From Sphingobacteriaceae bacterium (GTDB lineage Bacteria; Bacteroidota; Bacteroidia; B-17B0; Aurantibacillaceae), in contig NVQB01000001.1 in assembly GCA_002319075.1 (NCBI GenBank), forward strand, positions 3,968,001 to 4,032,000: 64,000 bases of DNA, written 5' to 3'. How positions within the stretch are numbered: position 1 is the stretch's first letter; each line of letters begins with the position of its first letter. Below the pieces are notes generated by a model, which searched no databases, had not been told where the DNA came from, and was given only the letters and a program-made list of their open reading frames with translations. Shown here one piece after another: positions 33,872 to 44,128 of this stretch. The position numbers were made by a program, and so were the translations under genes.

Positions 33872-36241
33872 ATGAAACTTATTTATACCAGGCTCATAAT
33901 AGTTTTTCTATTTATAATTAGCAACACTCCAGCCAAGGCACAAACCATTACGCAAACTGTGCGGGGAACCGTAGTGGACAAAATCTCTCAGACGCCTATT
34001 CCAGGCGCAGTGGTGCAGGTGTTGAATTCCGATCCTCTTAGTGTGGCTACCACTAATGCCAATGGAGAATTTTCTCTGTCAAATGTTCCGGTGGGCAAAC
34101 AGAGCGTAAAGATCACATTCATAGGTTACAAAGAAATCATTATGAATAATCTTTCGGTAAATGCAGGAAAGGAACTTGTTTTTACTGCCGGAATGGAAGA
34201 GGAAGTTACAAAAATGGAAGAAGTGGAGATCACGGCAAAGGTTGAAAAAAATAAACCGCTTAATGATATGTCTACTGTAAGCACAAGGGCGTTTTCTGTA
34301 GAAGAAACTCAAAAATTCGCGGCAGCGGCGAATGATCCGGCGCGTATGGCCCTGGCTTTTGCAGGTGTTGTATCTACCGGAGATGGTAATAATATCATTT
34401 CTGTCCGCGGAAATTCACCCAACGGTTTGTTATGGCGCATGGAAGGCGTGGAGATTCCCAATCCCAACCATTTCGCCAATGTTGGTACATCAGGTGGAGG
34501 TATTTCCATTATAAGTTCGCAACTTTTAACCAATTCAGATTTTTCAACGGGCGCTTTTGCAGCGGAGTACGGTAATGCACTGTCAGGCGTTTTTGACCTC
34601 AAACTTCGCAAAGGCAATAATCAAAAAAGAGAATATACCGTGCAGCTGGGTGTTCTTGGACTTGACCTTGCAGCAGAAGGCCCGTTCAAAAAAGGTTATG
34701 GAGGTTCTTACCTTATCAATTACCGTTACTCCACCTTATCTGTACTTGGTAAGATCGGCGTGCCCCTGGGAGATGCGATCACAAATTTTCAGGATCTTTC
34801 ATTTAATATTTCGCTTCCCACAAAAAAAATTGGAACGTTTGGACTCTTCGGTTTTGGCGGCCTGAGCGACCAAATAAGTTACGCAAAAAAAGATTCTACA
34901 CTTTGGAAAGAAGATGACTTTAATCGCTACGATTCGAAGTTTTATAGCAATACCGGCGCAGTGGGACTAACTCATACAAAACTTTTCGGAAATCAATCTT
35001 ACCTGAAAACGGCAATGGTTTTATCCGGAAGTCAAAATGGGTATTCCCAGCTGAAAATGCTTAACAACTATGAGAACTTTATAAAGGACTATGAGCAGAA
35101 GTATGATCAGACAAAAGTTACCCTGTCTACAGTATATACCCAGAAGCTAAGTCCGAAAAGTAATATACGTGCAGGGTTTATTCTCAATCGCCTGGGATAT
35201 AATTTAAACCAAAAAGACATGACCGATACTACTGTGCTTCTTGAAAAGATTCGTGTGAAAGGAAATACACAAACCGCTCAGCTTTTTTTTCAATGGAATT
35301 ACAGGCTTACTTCTAAATTAACCACCAATGTTGGACTCCATTATTTTCAACTATTTTTAAATAATTCGAATTCGGTAGAGCCACGGGCCTCTTTGAAATA
35401 TGCCCTTACGCAAAAAAATGTGTTTACCCTGGGTTATGGTCTTCACAGTCAATTACAGCCAATCGGCGTATATTTTGCAGAGAAGACAAGCTCCGACAAT
35501 GCTACACTACAACCCAATAAAAATCTTGAACTCAGCAAGGCACATCATCTTGTTTTGGGCTACGATCACGTGCTCAATGAATTTTCTCATGTAAAAACAG
35601 AAGTATACTACCAGCACCTTTTTGATGTTCCGATTATCAAAGATCAAACCAGTACATATTCTATTCTAAACGTTACCGAAGGGTACAATACTGAAGCGCT
35701 TACGAATAAGGGGCTCGGTCGTAACTACGGCGCTGAGCTTACTTATGAGCGCTTTCTGCATCGTAACCTTTATTATTTACTGTCGGCTTCACTTTACGAT
35801 TCAAAATACAGAGCCCCTAACGGAAACTGGTACAATACACGTTTTAATACGAACTATGCCCTGAGTTTTACTGCGGGAAAGGAATGGACTTTATCGGCAA
35901 AACACAAAAGCCGGATCATTGGATTTAATATTAAGTCTATTTACGTAGGAGGCTTTCGTTACACGCCAATAGACCTTCCTGCATCTGTGGCTGCGGGCGA
36001 ACAAAAATTAAATGATGCTAGAACCTTTGCGGATCAAAATCCGGCTTATTACAGGTTAGACGTACGTATCAGTGTTAAGCGAAATTACAAACACGTTACA
36101 AGCACTGTGGCTTTAGATCTTCAGAATGCTACGAACCGCAAGAATGTGGGAGGCCAATATTTCGATGCAAATACAGGAGCAATAAAATACTGGTATCAAA
36201 CACCGCTTTTGCCATTGCTGAGTTATAGACTGGAGTTTTAA
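33872..36241 (+). CDS. TonB-dependent receptor with carboxypeptidase-regulatory-like N-terminal domain
   Basis: 789 residues. Signal peptide 1-24 (ending AKAQ), then a CarboxypepD_reg-like domain (about 30-115: VRGTVVDKISQTPIPGAVVQV, GEFSLSNVPVGKQSVKITFIGY). A plug domain covers about 120-250 (DPARMALAFAGVVSTGDGNNIISVRG, DFSTGAFAAEYGNALSGVFDL). A beta-barrel ends LLPLLSYRLEF, with the terminal aromatic. There is no STN domain, so no direct FecR contact is expected. It has no match to the AGGGGT/TGTCTTA boxes, so it is probably not in the neighbouring regulon. The ligand is unknown. Confidence 0.9.
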   Translation: MKLIYTRLIIVFLFIISNTPAKAQTITQTVRGTVVDKISQTPIPGAVVQVLNSDPLSVATTNANGEFSLSNVPVGKQSVKITFIGYKEIIMNNLSVNAGKELVFTAGMEEEVTKMEEVEITAKVEKNKPLNDMSTVSTRAFSVEETQKFAAAANDPARMALAFAGVVSTGDGNNIISVRGNSPNGLLWRMEGVEIPNPNHFANVGTSGGGISIISSQLLTNSDFSTGAFAAEYGNALSGVFDLKLRKGNNQKREYTVQLGVLGLDLAAEGPFKKGYGGSYLINYRYSTLSVLGKIGVPLGDAITNFQDLSFNISLPTKKIGTFGLFGFGGLSDQISYAKKDSTLWKEDDFNRYDSKFYSNTGAVGLTHTKLFGNQSYLKTAMVLSGSQNGYSQLKMLNNYENFIKDYEQKYDQTKVTLSTVYTQKLSPKSNIRAGFILNRLGYNLNQKDMTDTTVLLEKIRVKGNTQTAQLFFQWNYRLTSKLTTNVGLHYFQLFLNNSNSVEPRASLKYALTQKNVFTLGYGLHSQLQPIGVYFAEKTSSDNATLQPNKNLELSKAHHLVLGYDHVLNEFSHVKTEVYYQHLFDVPIIKDQTSTYSILNVTEGYNTEALTNKGLGRNYGAELTYERFLHRNLYYLLSASLYDSKYRAPNGNWYNTRFNTNYALSFTAGKEWTLSAKHKSRIIGFNIKSIYVGGFRYTPIDLPASVAAGEQKLNDARTFADQNPAYYRLDVRISVKRNYKHVTSTVALDLQNATNRKNVGGQYFDANTGAIKYWYQTPLLPLLSYRLEF

Positions 36242-36246
36242 ACGCC

Positions 36247-36969
36247 TTATTTCGTAGCGACAAACGTTACAAAACCATCTTTTTCGTTTGCGTGTAAAAT
36301 AGTCATGTTGTTATTTTCGAGCATTTCTTTTACATCCTCAGCGCTGATCCTGAATTTATTATAAGAACTCACTTTTTGATGCCAGGTGCTTCCATCGAAT
36401 TCATAGATCAGATCACTAACAACAACATGCGTGGGTGAATAGTCTAAAAAACAAGTCATAATGCGTGTAGTATCGCTTTTTACAGGAATAAAGCGTTCGT
36501 TGCCAACACGTTTTTCAGAATAATCACGAAAGGATAAGATAAATTTCCCCCCGGCTTTTAATATATCGCAGGAATAATCAATAAAGCGTTCGATGTCGCT
36601 TTCATTTTCAAGGTGGGTTAAAGTGTCGCCCCAGCAAACCAACACTTCGGGATTAAGATCTTCGTGTTTTGTAACAAGGCGCATGTCCTGCTCAACAGGC
36701 GTAATCTCTAACCCTCCGCAATTTGTTTTTAATTCTTCGAGTAGGGTAGTACTTGAGTCCACAGCCCAAACTTTATAACCTGCGTTGGCCAGCGCTGCAC
36801 TCTGAGCGCCGTCTCCCGCACCCAGATCAATCGCTACTTTTGTGCTTGCCGGAAAAATATGTTGCTCTTTCAGAAAATCAGAAAATTCTTTCTGGCGCGT
36901 TTCAAAATCGCCTGCCATCCAGGAGTATATCTTCGCGAGGTGATTTTCGTAGTGTTCTTTAGCGTTCAT
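36247..36969 (-). CDS. Class I SAM-dependent methyltransferase
   Basis: 240 residues. SAM motif I is VAIDLGAGDGAQSAALANAG (about 45-64), followed by VWAVDSSTTLL. LVCWGDTLTHLENESDIERF and LKAGGKFILSFRDYSEK are the later motifs. This is a plain Rossmann methyltransferase; the substrate cannot be told. It lies 5 bp from the end of the convergent TonB receptor gene. Confidence 0.8.
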   Translation of the reverse strand: MNAKEHYENHLAKIYSWMAGDFETRQKEFSDFLKEQHIFPASTKVAIDLGAGDGAQSAALANAGYKVWAVDSSTTLLEELKTNCGGLEITPVEQDMRLVTKHEDLNPEVLVCWGDTLTHLENESDIERFIDYSCDILKAGGKFILSFRDYSEKRVGNERFIPVKSDTTRIMTCFLDYSPTHVVVSDLIYEFDGSTWHQKVSSYNKFRISAEDVKEMLENNNMTILHANEKDGFVTFVATK

Positions 36970-37101
36970 AAAATTCTTTATAACTCCACGTTTTATTCGG
37001 GTAAAAAATAAAGTGGTTTTAATTTAGTAAAAATAAACTCTTTTTTTTCTAATAGTTAGCGATTAATGTGAAATTAGTTTAAGAAGAGACAAACTTAATA
37101 A

Positions 37102-37109
37102 TAACTTTG
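37102..37109 (+). promoter_or_regulatory. Predicted TAnnTTTG promoter box of rluF
   Basis: TAACTTTG ends 4 nt before the ATG of rluF. In Bacteroidota this box is the -7 element, so a very short or absent leader is implied. No clear TTG element was found upstream. Confidence 0.4.
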
Positions 37110-37113
37110 AAAG

Positions 37114-37809
37114 ATGAAAATTGACAAATATATCGCCTATTATGGCTATACCTCGCGTCGCAAAGCTTGTGATCTGATAGAAGAAAAACGCGTGCTTGTA
37201 AATGGCAAAGTAGCGAATTTTAGTACAAAATTTAAAGAAGGTGATGTGATAGTAATAGATGGCGAAGAATTAAAGCCAAGAACGTTTACACCTACTTACA
37301 TCGTGTATAATAAACCGAAAGGAATTGTTTGCACCACGGAAAAGATCCAGGGAAATATTGTAGATGCCATAAATCACACGGAAAAGGTGTACCCGGTGGG
37401 TAGACTGGATAAGGACTCAGAAGGGCTCATCTTATTAACCAACCAGGGTGAGATGATCGATAAAATTGCCAATGCAGCGCACGGACATGAAAAAGAATAC
37501 ATCGTCACGTTAAATTTACCGGTTCGTACTCAGTTCCTGAAAGAAATAGCAGAAGGTATAGAAATACAAGGCGAAAAAACAAAACCATGCACTGTGAGTC
37601 TGGAGCCCAATGCAAAAAGAATTTTCAGAATAGTATTGACTCAGGGAATGAATAGACAGATTCGTCGCATGTGCAATGCTTACGATTACCAGGTATTAAA
37701 ACTTCAAAGAGTAAGGGTAATGAATATTTTGCTTGGTAAATTAAAACCAGGCGAATGGCGTGACCTTACTAAAGAAGAACTGGAAAGTCTCCTGTCTCAG
37801 TTAAATTAA
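37114..37809 (+). CDS. rluF: 23S rRNA pseudouridine synthase, RluF-type
   Basis: 231 residues. An N-terminal S4 RNA-binding domain (MKIDKYIAYYGYTSRRKACDL, about 1-48) is followed by the pseudouridine synthase core. PVGRLDKDSEGLILLTN carries the catalytic Asp at about residue 96. HEKEYIVTLN and QGMNRQIRRMC, then GEWRDLTKEEL at the end, match the RsuA/RluB/E/F group and best fit RluF. It would modify 23S rRNA (U2604 in E. coli). Exact site specificity is not proven by sequence. Confidence 0.9.
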   Translation: MKIDKYIAYYGYTSRRKACDLIEEKRVLVNGKVANFSTKFKEGDVIVIDGEELKPRTFTPTYIVYNKPKGIVCTTEKIQGNIVDAINHTEKVYPVGRLDKDSEGLILLTNQGEMIDKIANAAHGHEKEYIVTLNLPVRTQFLKEIAEGIEIQGEKTKPCTVSLEPNAKRIFRIVLTQGMNRQIRRMCNAYDYQVLKLQRVRVMNILLGKLKPGEWRDLTKEELESLLSQLN

Positions 37810-37872
37810 GACCAACGACGGGTGGACTTTCAGAATAATTTCTAATTTTATGTGGACTTTATTTTGAACCTT

Positions 37873-38316
37873 ATGAAAGAATTTTACAAAGAATTGTTTG
37901 ACTACAATCACCAGGTGAATCAAAAACTTCTAATCGCTTTTAACGAACATTCTGACAAAGCGTCGGAGAAATCGGTTCAGTGGATCAATCATATTTTAAA
38001 TGCTCACCAGGTTTGGATTAGTCGCATCGATGAGCAGGAAGAGCCGTTGAGTCCCTGGCATGTTCACTCACTGGGATATCTTAAAGACATAGATCTTTCA
38101 AACTATAACAGATCATTGGCTGTTATTTCTAATACAGATTTTACACAAGTTATTTCCTACGTTAATTCTGTTGGAAAATCTTATAAAAATAGTGTAAAAG
38201 ATATTTTATTTCACGTGATTAATCATTCTACTTATCACCGGGGTCAGATTGCCACTGATTTTAAAAACTCCGGCCTGTCACCCCTGGTTACCGATTACAT
38301 TGCATTTAAAAGATAA
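37873..38316 (+). CDS. DinB-family metal-dependent protein
   Basis: 147 residues from ATG 37873; a GTG 21 bp upstream is possible but less likely. DinB family features: a four-helix bundle with metal-binding histidines, here HILNAHQVWISRID (about 45) and VINHSTYHRGQIATD (about 117-131, with HxxxHRGQ). Members include thiol-dependent enzymes such as bacillithiol transferases. Which activity applies here is unknown. It stands alone, downstream of rluF. Confidence 0.83.
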   Translation: MKEFYKELFDYNHQVNQKLLIAFNEHSDKASEKSVQWINHILNAHQVWISRIDEQEEPLSPWHVHSLGYLKDIDLSNYNRSLAVISNTDFTQVISYVNSVGKSYKNSVKDILFHVINHSTYHRGQIATDFKNSGLSPLVTDYIAFKR

Positions 38317-38368
38317 CACTTTAATACTAACTTAAGAGGAATGGCGTTATGGCAATAGCATTCTACTA

Positions 38369-38446
38369 ATGATGAAGTTTTTTTACCCATTTATTTTTAT
38401 CTATTCATTTTCTGTCGCACAGCAATTCAATCGCAGCTCTTTATAA
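38369..38446 (+). pseudogene. 25-codon frame resembling a bare signal peptide (gene remnant?)
   Basis: The frame encodes MMKFFYPFIFIYSFSVAQQF and five more residues, then TAA. The hydrophobic core with a VAQ-type cleavage site looks like a secreted protein's first 20 residues, but nothing follows. It may be a decayed gene or chance. No frame continues it downstream. Confidence 0.3.
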
Positions 38447-38543
38447 AACTGAACTAAATTTTCCTTAAAATTTCTCGGTTTTTTTTTGAATCGTATAAAA
38501 ATATAGTAATAATACCGATATTAGAGCCTACCTATTACTTATT

Positions 38544-39068
38544 ATGGAATATTTCATCGACATTCTTAAAATTATTTTACCTGCAGGACTCGTTTTTGCA
38601 GCGGCCTATTTTATCATCAAAAGCTTTTTAGACAACGATCAGAAGAGAAGAGATAGTGAAATGAAAAAGCATAACCAGGCTACGATTACGCCCTTACGTT
38701 TACAAGCTTACGAACGCATTGTTCTTTTTTTAGAGCGTATCAATCCAAGTTCACTTGTAGTGCGTGTAAATAAAAATGGGATGACAGCTCAACAGCTCCA
38801 TCTTGAATTGATTAAAGCGGTTAAAAGCGAATACGAACATAATTTATCGCAGCAAATTTATGTTGGCGCAGGAGCCTGGGAGCTTGTTAAGAACGCAAAA
38901 GAAGAAGTTATAAAACTGGTTAATATTTCTTCCACAAAAGTACCGCATGATAGTAGCAGTAACGAACTGGCCATGATGGTTATTAATATCGCCTCCAATC
39001 TCGGAAAAAAACTACCAAGCGAAATCGCATTGGACTACATTAAAAAAGAAGCCAGTCTGATTTTTTAA
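38544..39068 (+). CDS. Conserved Bacteroidota protein upstream of mutA (DUF7935-like)
   Basis: 174 residues. One N-terminal transmembrane segment (about 8-28, ILKIILPAGLVFAAAYFIIKSF) is followed by a basic linker and a mostly helical soluble domain (LRLQAYERIVLFLERINPSSLVVRV, HLELIKAVKSEYEHNLSQQIYV, AWELVKNAKEEVIKLVN). I recall such a protein next to methylmalonyl-CoA mutase genes in other Bacteroidota. The family name is a recollection and not certain. It lies 110 bp upstream of mutA on the same strand. Confidence 0.7.
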   Translation: MEYFIDILKIILPAGLVFAAAYFIIKSFLDNDQKRRDSEMKKHNQATITPLRLQAYERIVLFLERINPSSLVVRVNKNGMTAQQLHLELIKAVKSEYEHNLSQQIYVGAGAWELVKNAKEEVIKLVNISSTKVPHDSSSNELAMMVINIASNLGKKLPSEIALDYIKKEASLIF

Positions 39069-39178
39069 GTTTCCTTCGTTTCAACAGTCGTTTTATAGCT
39101 TTTTTAAAGCAGCAGGCCATTTAACAGGGCTCTCAAATTGGGTTTTTTGCGTAACTTGGCCGTATAATTGAAGCCCTT

Positions 39179-40504
39179 ATGCAGAAACTATTTAGCGATT
39201 TTAAACCAACTACCGCCGCAGAGTGGAAAGTTCAGCTTCTTAAAGATCTTAAAGGCGATACTTACGAAAATCTTGTGTGGCAAAACGATAATGGATTTGA
39301 CATTCAACCGTTCTACACAGCGGAGGATTTAAAACAAAGCTATGAACCGGTTTTTACACACGCTGCCTGGGAAATTTGTGTTTTTCCAAAATTAAAAGAT
39401 TCCAAAAAAGTAAATGAACAATTGCTCCTGCAACTTAATGCAGGCGCAACAGCCATCTCTTTAAATCTTAACGGACTGGATCTGGAAGTTGCTTTAAAAG
39501 ATATTCAGTTAAATTATATTCAATCCACTTTTTTTGTCAATTCAAATGCTCTCGAATCGCTAAAACTATATCTTGAAAATCACTACGATGTTAGTGCGCT
39601 GCAGTGTTCACTTTTTCCGGAAGATTTAAAAACATCATCCGACATGGAAGCCTGGTTTAATGGAAGCAGAGAATTCTATAATTACGAAGGAATAAAAACA
39701 TTAAGCGTCAACGCTCTTTCGTACCATAACCAGAATTGCCTGGCGTATTACGAGATAGCGATTGTTTTATCGCAACTAACCGAATACATAGAATTCTTTA
39801 TCGCGAAAAAGGAAAGTCTTCCCGCTTGTAAATTTGTCGTTAAAACAGGTGTGAGTTCCGATTATTTTATTCAGATGGCTAAGTTGAGAGCTATCAGGCG
39901 TCTTTGGACTCTTCTGAAAAAAGAATATGAGCTGAAAAACGACCTTTATTTAATCGTAGAAACCACACTTACCAATAAATCCATTTCAGATAGTTATAAT
40001 AATTTATTGCGCACAACCGTTGAGTCTATGGCCGCCATTTCAGGTGGTTGCGACGAATTATTAGTCACTGATTTTGATGTTCTTTTTCCTGCAAATAAAT
40101 CCTTGGCTGAACGCATGTCCGTTAATCAACAACTGGTTTTGCGCGAGGAAAGTTATTTTGATAAAATGGCCGATACGGCCTGCGGATCTTTTTATATTGA
40201 AAGTATTACGGATGCTTTGGCAGAAAAAGCCTTAGCAACTTTTAAACGTTTCGAAAAAGAAGGAGGCTATTTTAAATGTCTTGAAAAAAATATCTTCTCT
40301 CAGGAAATAAAGGTTCAGGCAATGCAGAAAGAAGAACTGGTAAGGGGGCAGAAACAAATTTCTATTGGGGTGAATAAATTTAAGAATGAAAAAGAGAAAA
40401 TAGAAATAAGTGCTTCTGATCTGAAAGCCCTGAAAAAATTAGACCTGAATAACCCAGTTTTAAAATTTGAATTGGAAAACTTTTTTGACAAAACCAATGC
40501 GTAG
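39179..40504 (+). CDS. mutA: Methylmalonyl-CoA mutase, small (beta) subunit
   Basis: 441 residues. The sequence follows the mutase TIM-barrel fold without a cobalamin-binding domain: [23 protein letters not shown] at the start, [39 protein letters not shown] and the ending in EKEGGY and FKRF. The small subunit is catalytically inactive and structural in characterised two-subunit enzymes. It pairs with MutB to interconvert succinyl-CoA and methylmalonyl-CoA, in propionate metabolism. Its stop overlaps the start of mutB by 8 bp (ATGCGTAG). Confidence 0.93.
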   Translation: MQKLFSDFKPTTAAEWKVQLLKDLKGDTYENLVWQNDNGFDIQPFYTAEDLKQSYEPVFTHAAWEICVFPKLKDSKKVNEQLLLQLNAGATAISLNLNGLDLEVALKDIQLNYIQSTFFVNSNALESLKLYLENHYDVSALQCSLFPEDLKTSSDMEAWFNGSREFYNYEGIKTLSVNALSYHNQNCLAYYEIAIVLSQLTEYIEFFIAKKESLPACKFVVKTGVSSDYFIQMAKLRAIRRLWTLLKKEYELKNDLYLIVETTLTNKSISDSYNNLLRTTVESMAAISGGCDELLVTDFDVLFPANKSLAERMSVNQQLVLREESYFDKMADTACGSFYIESITDALAEKALATFKRFEKEGGYFKCLEKNIFSQEIKVQAMQKEELVRGQKQISIGVNKFKNEKEKIEISASDLKALKKLDLNNPVLKFELENFFDKTNA

Positions 40505-42626
40505 ATCTTTAGAAAACCTTCATTATACTCCAAAAGGAGAAACAAATAATAGTGTTACAGAACACTATACAACCGCTGAACAGATTGATATCGCTACGAA
40601 CTACCAGTCTTCAGACGTAAAAGATCTCGAACACATAAATTATACGGCAGGTTTACCTCCTTTTTTACGCGGACCCTATACCAGTATGTATGTGAAGAAT
40701 CCCTGGACCATTCGTCAGTACGCGGGATTCAGCACCGCAGAGGATAGCAATGCTTTTTACAGAAGAAACTTAGCTGCCGGACAAAAAGGATTGTCAGTGG
40801 CCTTTGACTTGGCTACGCACCGGGGTTACGACAGTGATAACGAGCGGGTAGAAGGAGATGTCGGGAAAGCCGGCGTTGCCATTGATAGCATTTTGGACAT
40901 GAAGATACTATTCGACCAGATTCCTCTCGATGAGATGAGTGTTTCGATGACTATGAACGGTGCAGTTTTACCCATATTGGCGTTTTACATTGTAGCCGCG
41001 AAAGAGCAGGGTGTAAGTATGGACAAACTAACCGGCACAATACAAAATGATATTCTAAAAGAATTTATGGTGCGGAATACATACATCTATCCCCCTGCGC
41101 CCAGTATGAAAATTATCGCAGATATTTTTGAATACACCTCTAAAAATATGCCGAAGTTTAACTCCATCTCTATAAGTGGTTATCACATGCAAGAGGCCGG
41201 AGCCACCGCAGATATTGAGCTAGCCTATACTTTAGCAGATGGTTTAGAGTATTTAAGAACAGGAGTAAATTCTGGTTTAGACATAGATACATTTGCTCCA
41301 CGCTTATCCTTTTTCTGGGCTATTGGCATGAATCACTTTATGGAGATTGCCAAGATGCGCGCCGCGCGTATGTTATGGGCCAAGATCGTAAAACAATTTA
41401 ATCCTAAAAACGCAAAGTCACTGGCTTTAAGAACACACTGTCAAACCAGTGGCTGGAGTCTTACAGAGCAGGATCCTTTTAATAATGTTACCCGCACAGC
41501 TGTGGAGGCTATGGCTGCTGCCATGGGACATACGCAGAGTTTGCATACCAACGCCTTAGATGAGGCAATTGCGTTGCCTACAGATTTTAGCGCGCGTATA
41601 GCACGTAATACGCAGTTGATCTTACAAAACGAAACCAATATCACAAAAGTGGTTGATCCCTGGGGCGGAAGTTATCATGTTGAAAAACTGACGCATGAAC
41701 TGGCGCATAAAGCGTGGACTTTAATTGAAGAAGTGGAGAAACTTGGCGGCATGGCCAGGGCCATTGAAACCGGTGTACCAAAGATGCGAATTGAAGAGGC
41801 AGCGGCACGTAAACAAGCACGTATCGACGGTGGAAAAGATATTATTGTGGGAGTAAATCGCTTCCAGGTAAATGATACCACGCAAATGGATATTCTTGAT
41901 GTGGACAATACGAAAGTAAGAACACAGCAAATTGAGCGTCTGAAAAAATTAAAAGCTGAACGTGATACTTCTAAAGCAGAAGCTGCATTGAATGCCTTGA
42001 CAGAGGCTGCAAAAACCGGTAAAGGAAATTTACTGGAATTAGCAGTAATTGCAGCAGAACTAAGATGTACACTTGGTGAAATTTCTTCGGCACTCGAAAA
42101 AGAATTTGGAAGATACAAAGCACAAATCCGCTCTATTGCCGGAGTCTACAGCAAAGAAATTAAAATGGATAAAGATTTTTCAAAAGCGAAAGACTTAGCC
42201 GATCAGTTTTCTGAACTCGATGGCAGACGTCCACGTATTATGGTTGCCAAGATGGGACAAGATGGACATGATCGCGGTGCCAAGGTAATAGCAACGAGCT
42301 TTGCCGATATGGGTTTTGACGTGGATATTGGTCCATTATTTCAAACACCATTTGAAGCTGCAAAACAAGCAGTAGAAAATGATGTGCATATTTTGGGAGT
42401 TTCTAGTTTAGCAGCAGGCCATAAAACTTTAGTGCCACAAGTAATTGCAGAACTTAAAAAGTTCGGACGTGAAGATATTATGGTAGTTGCCGGTGGCGTC
42501 ATTCCTCAGCAGGATTATGAATTCTTATTCAAAGCCGGTGTAGATTTTATTTTTGGTCCGGGTACCGTTATTAGCAAGAGCGCCATTGATATTTTGAATA
42601 AATTAATTGAGAAAGTAAAGAATTAG
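40497..42626 (+). CDS. mutB: Methylmalonyl-CoA mutase, large (alpha) subunit
   Basis: 709 residues from ATG 40497, which overlaps the mutA stop. The longer frame from 40467 is not used, since it would run deeper into mutA. The N-terminal catalytic barrel has [20 protein letters not shown] and [37 protein letters not shown] is typical. The C-terminal B12-binding domain (about 575-705) has [15 protein letters not shown], with the DxHxxG cobalt-ligand His, and [13 protein letters not shown]. It catalyses the adenosylcobalamin-dependent rearrangement of methylmalonyl-CoA and succinyl-CoA. A LytS-type kinase starts 10 bp downstream. Confidence 0.97.
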   Translation: MRRSLENLHYTPKGETNNSVTEHYTTAEQIDIATNYQSSDVKDLEHINYTAGLPPFLRGPYTSMYVKNPWTIRQYAGFSTAEDSNAFYRRNLAAGQKGLSVAFDLATHRGYDSDNERVEGDVGKAGVAIDSILDMKILFDQIPLDEMSVSMTMNGAVLPILAFYIVAAKEQGVSMDKLTGTIQNDILKEFMVRNTYIYPPAPSMKIIADIFEYTSKNMPKFNSISISGYHMQEAGATADIELAYTLADGLEYLRTGVNSGLDIDTFAPRLSFFWAIGMNHFMEIAKMRAARMLWAKIVKQFNPKNAKSLALRTHCQTSGWSLTEQDPFNNVTRTAVEAMAAAMGHTQSLHTNALDEAIALPTDFSARIARNTQLILQNETNITKVVDPWGGSYHVEKLTHELAHKAWTLIEEVEKLGGMARAIETGVPKMRIEEAAARKQARIDGGKDIIVGVNRFQVNDTTQMDILDVDNTKVRTQQIERLKKLKAERDTSKAEAALNALTEAAKTGKGNLLELAVIAAELRCTLGEISSALEKEFGRYKAQIRSIAGVYSKEIKMDKDFSKAKDLADQFSELDGRRPRIMVAKMGQDGHDRGAKVIATSFADMGFDVDIGPLFQTPFEAAKQAVENDVHILGVSSLAAGHKTLVPQVIAELKKFGREDIMVVAGGVIPQQDYEFLFKAGVDFIFGPGTVISKSAIDILNKLIEKVKN

Positions 42627-42636
42627 ACTTTAGTAG

Positions 42637-43407
42637 TTGGACAAGAACTTAAATATTTCCATAAATCCTCTGTATAGTATTTGCAGTATTTTCCTGATCG
42701 CTGCCGGTATTATTATTTGGTATGCTCAGCGTTTAAAAAAGGAACGGAAACAAAAAAAAGTAATTGAAGATAAATACAACGAACTGGAGTTAAAAGTAAA
42801 TTCTCTGGAACTTGATAGTATCAAGTACAAACTCAATCCGCATCTTTTTAAGAATACTTTAAACTCTATTCAATCACATGCGTACCAAACATATTATGCT
42901 TTAGATAAACTTTCAAATGTACTCGATTTCATTTTATATGAAAGCGACCGTACTTTTGTCTCTCTAAAAGAAGAAATAGGATTTGCTCTGAGTTTGATAG
43001 AAATCAACCGTTTAAAAGTCAGTCCTCTTTTTGATTTAAGAATTAAGAATAAAATTGGTGAAACAAATCCTCTGTACGAACAAGAACTTATTGCTCCATT
43101 GATAACCATTGATCTAATTGAGAATGCTTTTAAACATGCCGATCTTCAAAGTGACGGTGCCTTTATTTCTATTGTGTTTGAATTAAAAGACGAGGTGTTT
43201 TCGTTAACGGTCTCAAACAAAATGAGCAGCCGTCCTGCAATGAAAAAAACGAAAGGCGGATTTGGTAAAAAAAGTTTTGAAAAACGTCTCTCGATTATTT
43301 ACAAAGATAATTACACGCTCGACCAGTTTACGGAAGACGATATTTATATTTCTCATTTAAAGATTAATTTACTTGAACACAAAGCTCAGATGCTTGCTAT
43401 TGGATGA
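42637..43407 (+). CDS. LytS-type sensor histidine kinase (short, one membrane segment)
   Basis: 256 residues from a TTG start, 10 bp after mutB; no in-frame ATG is suitably placed. One transmembrane segment (about 11-28) is followed by a coiled coil (about 33-63). The His_kinase domain has KYKLNPHLFKNTLNSIQSH, with the phosphorylated His in PHLFKN. An HATPase part has APLITIDLIENAFKHADL and GGFGKKSFEKRLSIIY. There is no separate sensor domain, so the signal is unknown. The response-regulator gene overlaps its end by 35 bp. Confidence 0.85.
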   Translation: MDKNLNISINPLYSICSIFLIAAGIIIWYAQRLKKERKQKKVIEDKYNELELKVNSLELDSIKYKLNPHLFKNTLNSIQSHAYQTYYALDKLSNVLDFILYESDRTFVSLKEEIGFALSLIEINRLKVSPLFDLRIKNKIGETNPLYEQELIAPLITIDLIENAFKHADLQSDGAFISIVFELKDEVFSLTVSNKMSSRPAMKKTKGGFGKKSFEKRLSIIYKDNYTLDQFTEDDIYISHLKINLLEHKAQMLAIG

Positions 43408-44080
43408 TGAATTGCCGGGTTTAACCTACCTGCGCATGCTCTGTGAACAAATTTCTGAAGTGGAAGTAGTTCGTGCTTTTAATGATCCAATAAAGTTTGT
43501 AGAAGAAAGTAAAAATCTGGACTTCGATTTCTGCATTCTTGATATTGAAATGCCAGGACTTAGCGGACTGGAGGTTGCACGTATTTTAAAAAACAAACCT
43601 GTAATTTTTACATCTGCATACAAGGAATATGCAGCCGAGGCCTTTGACATAGACGCTGTTGATTATGTCAGAAAACCCATTGAGAAAGTCCGTCTTGAAA
43701 AAGCCATTCAGAAAATCGTCAGCCAGCTAAATGAATCTCCAAAAGAAAAAGAAAAACAATTTATTCAATTGAACACGAATAAGGGTAAAGCCTTGTTGAG
43801 TTTTAGTCAACTCATCCAGGTCACAAATTCTTCTACTGACAAAAGGGATAAGCTGGCAATTCTGGAAACAGGTGAAGAACTCGTTCTTAAAAATATTTCT
43901 TTCGGCCAATTACTTTCCTTTCTGCCGACAAAAGAGTTTTGTCGCATTAATAAAAAGGATGTTATCGCTATGCGGGCCGTAAAATTTTATTCGCATACTA
44001 ATATTAGCCTTATTAATAATCAGGTATTGACACTCAGCGATAATTTTAAAAATGATTTTATTACGAAGTTGAGGCTTTAA
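43373..44080 (+). CDS. LytR/AlgR-type response regulator with LytTR DNA-binding domain
   Basis: 235 residues, starting TTG at 43373 inside the kinase gene (35-bp overlap). The receiver domain (about 1-115) has LLLDDELPG and CILDIEMPGLSGLE, with the phosphoacceptor Asp at about 57, and FTSAYKEYAAEAF. Residues 135-235 form a LytTR domain (FIQLNTNKGKALLSFSQLIQV, FCRINKKDVIA). Targets are unknown. The overlap implies tight co-translation with its kinase. Confidence 0.88.
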   Translation: MNTKLRCLLLDDELPGLTYLRMLCEQISEVEVVRAFNDPIKFVEESKNLDFDFCILDIEMPGLSGLEVARILKNKPVIFTSAYKEYAAEAFDIDAVDYVRKPIEKVRLEKAIQKIVSQLNESPKEKEKQFIQLNTNKGKALLSFSQLIQVTNSSTDKRDKLAILETGEELVLKNISFGQLLSFLPTKEFCRINKKDVIAMRAVKFYSHTNISLINNQVLTLSDNFKNDFITKLRL

Positions 44081-44128
44081 TTGCCCTTTTTCAGGTTTTG
44101 TAATATCTTTATTTGATTTATTTAACGC

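Noticed and set aside
41675-42118. Minus-strand frames inside mutB
   Set aside because: Shadows of the mutB coding strand; no supporting features.
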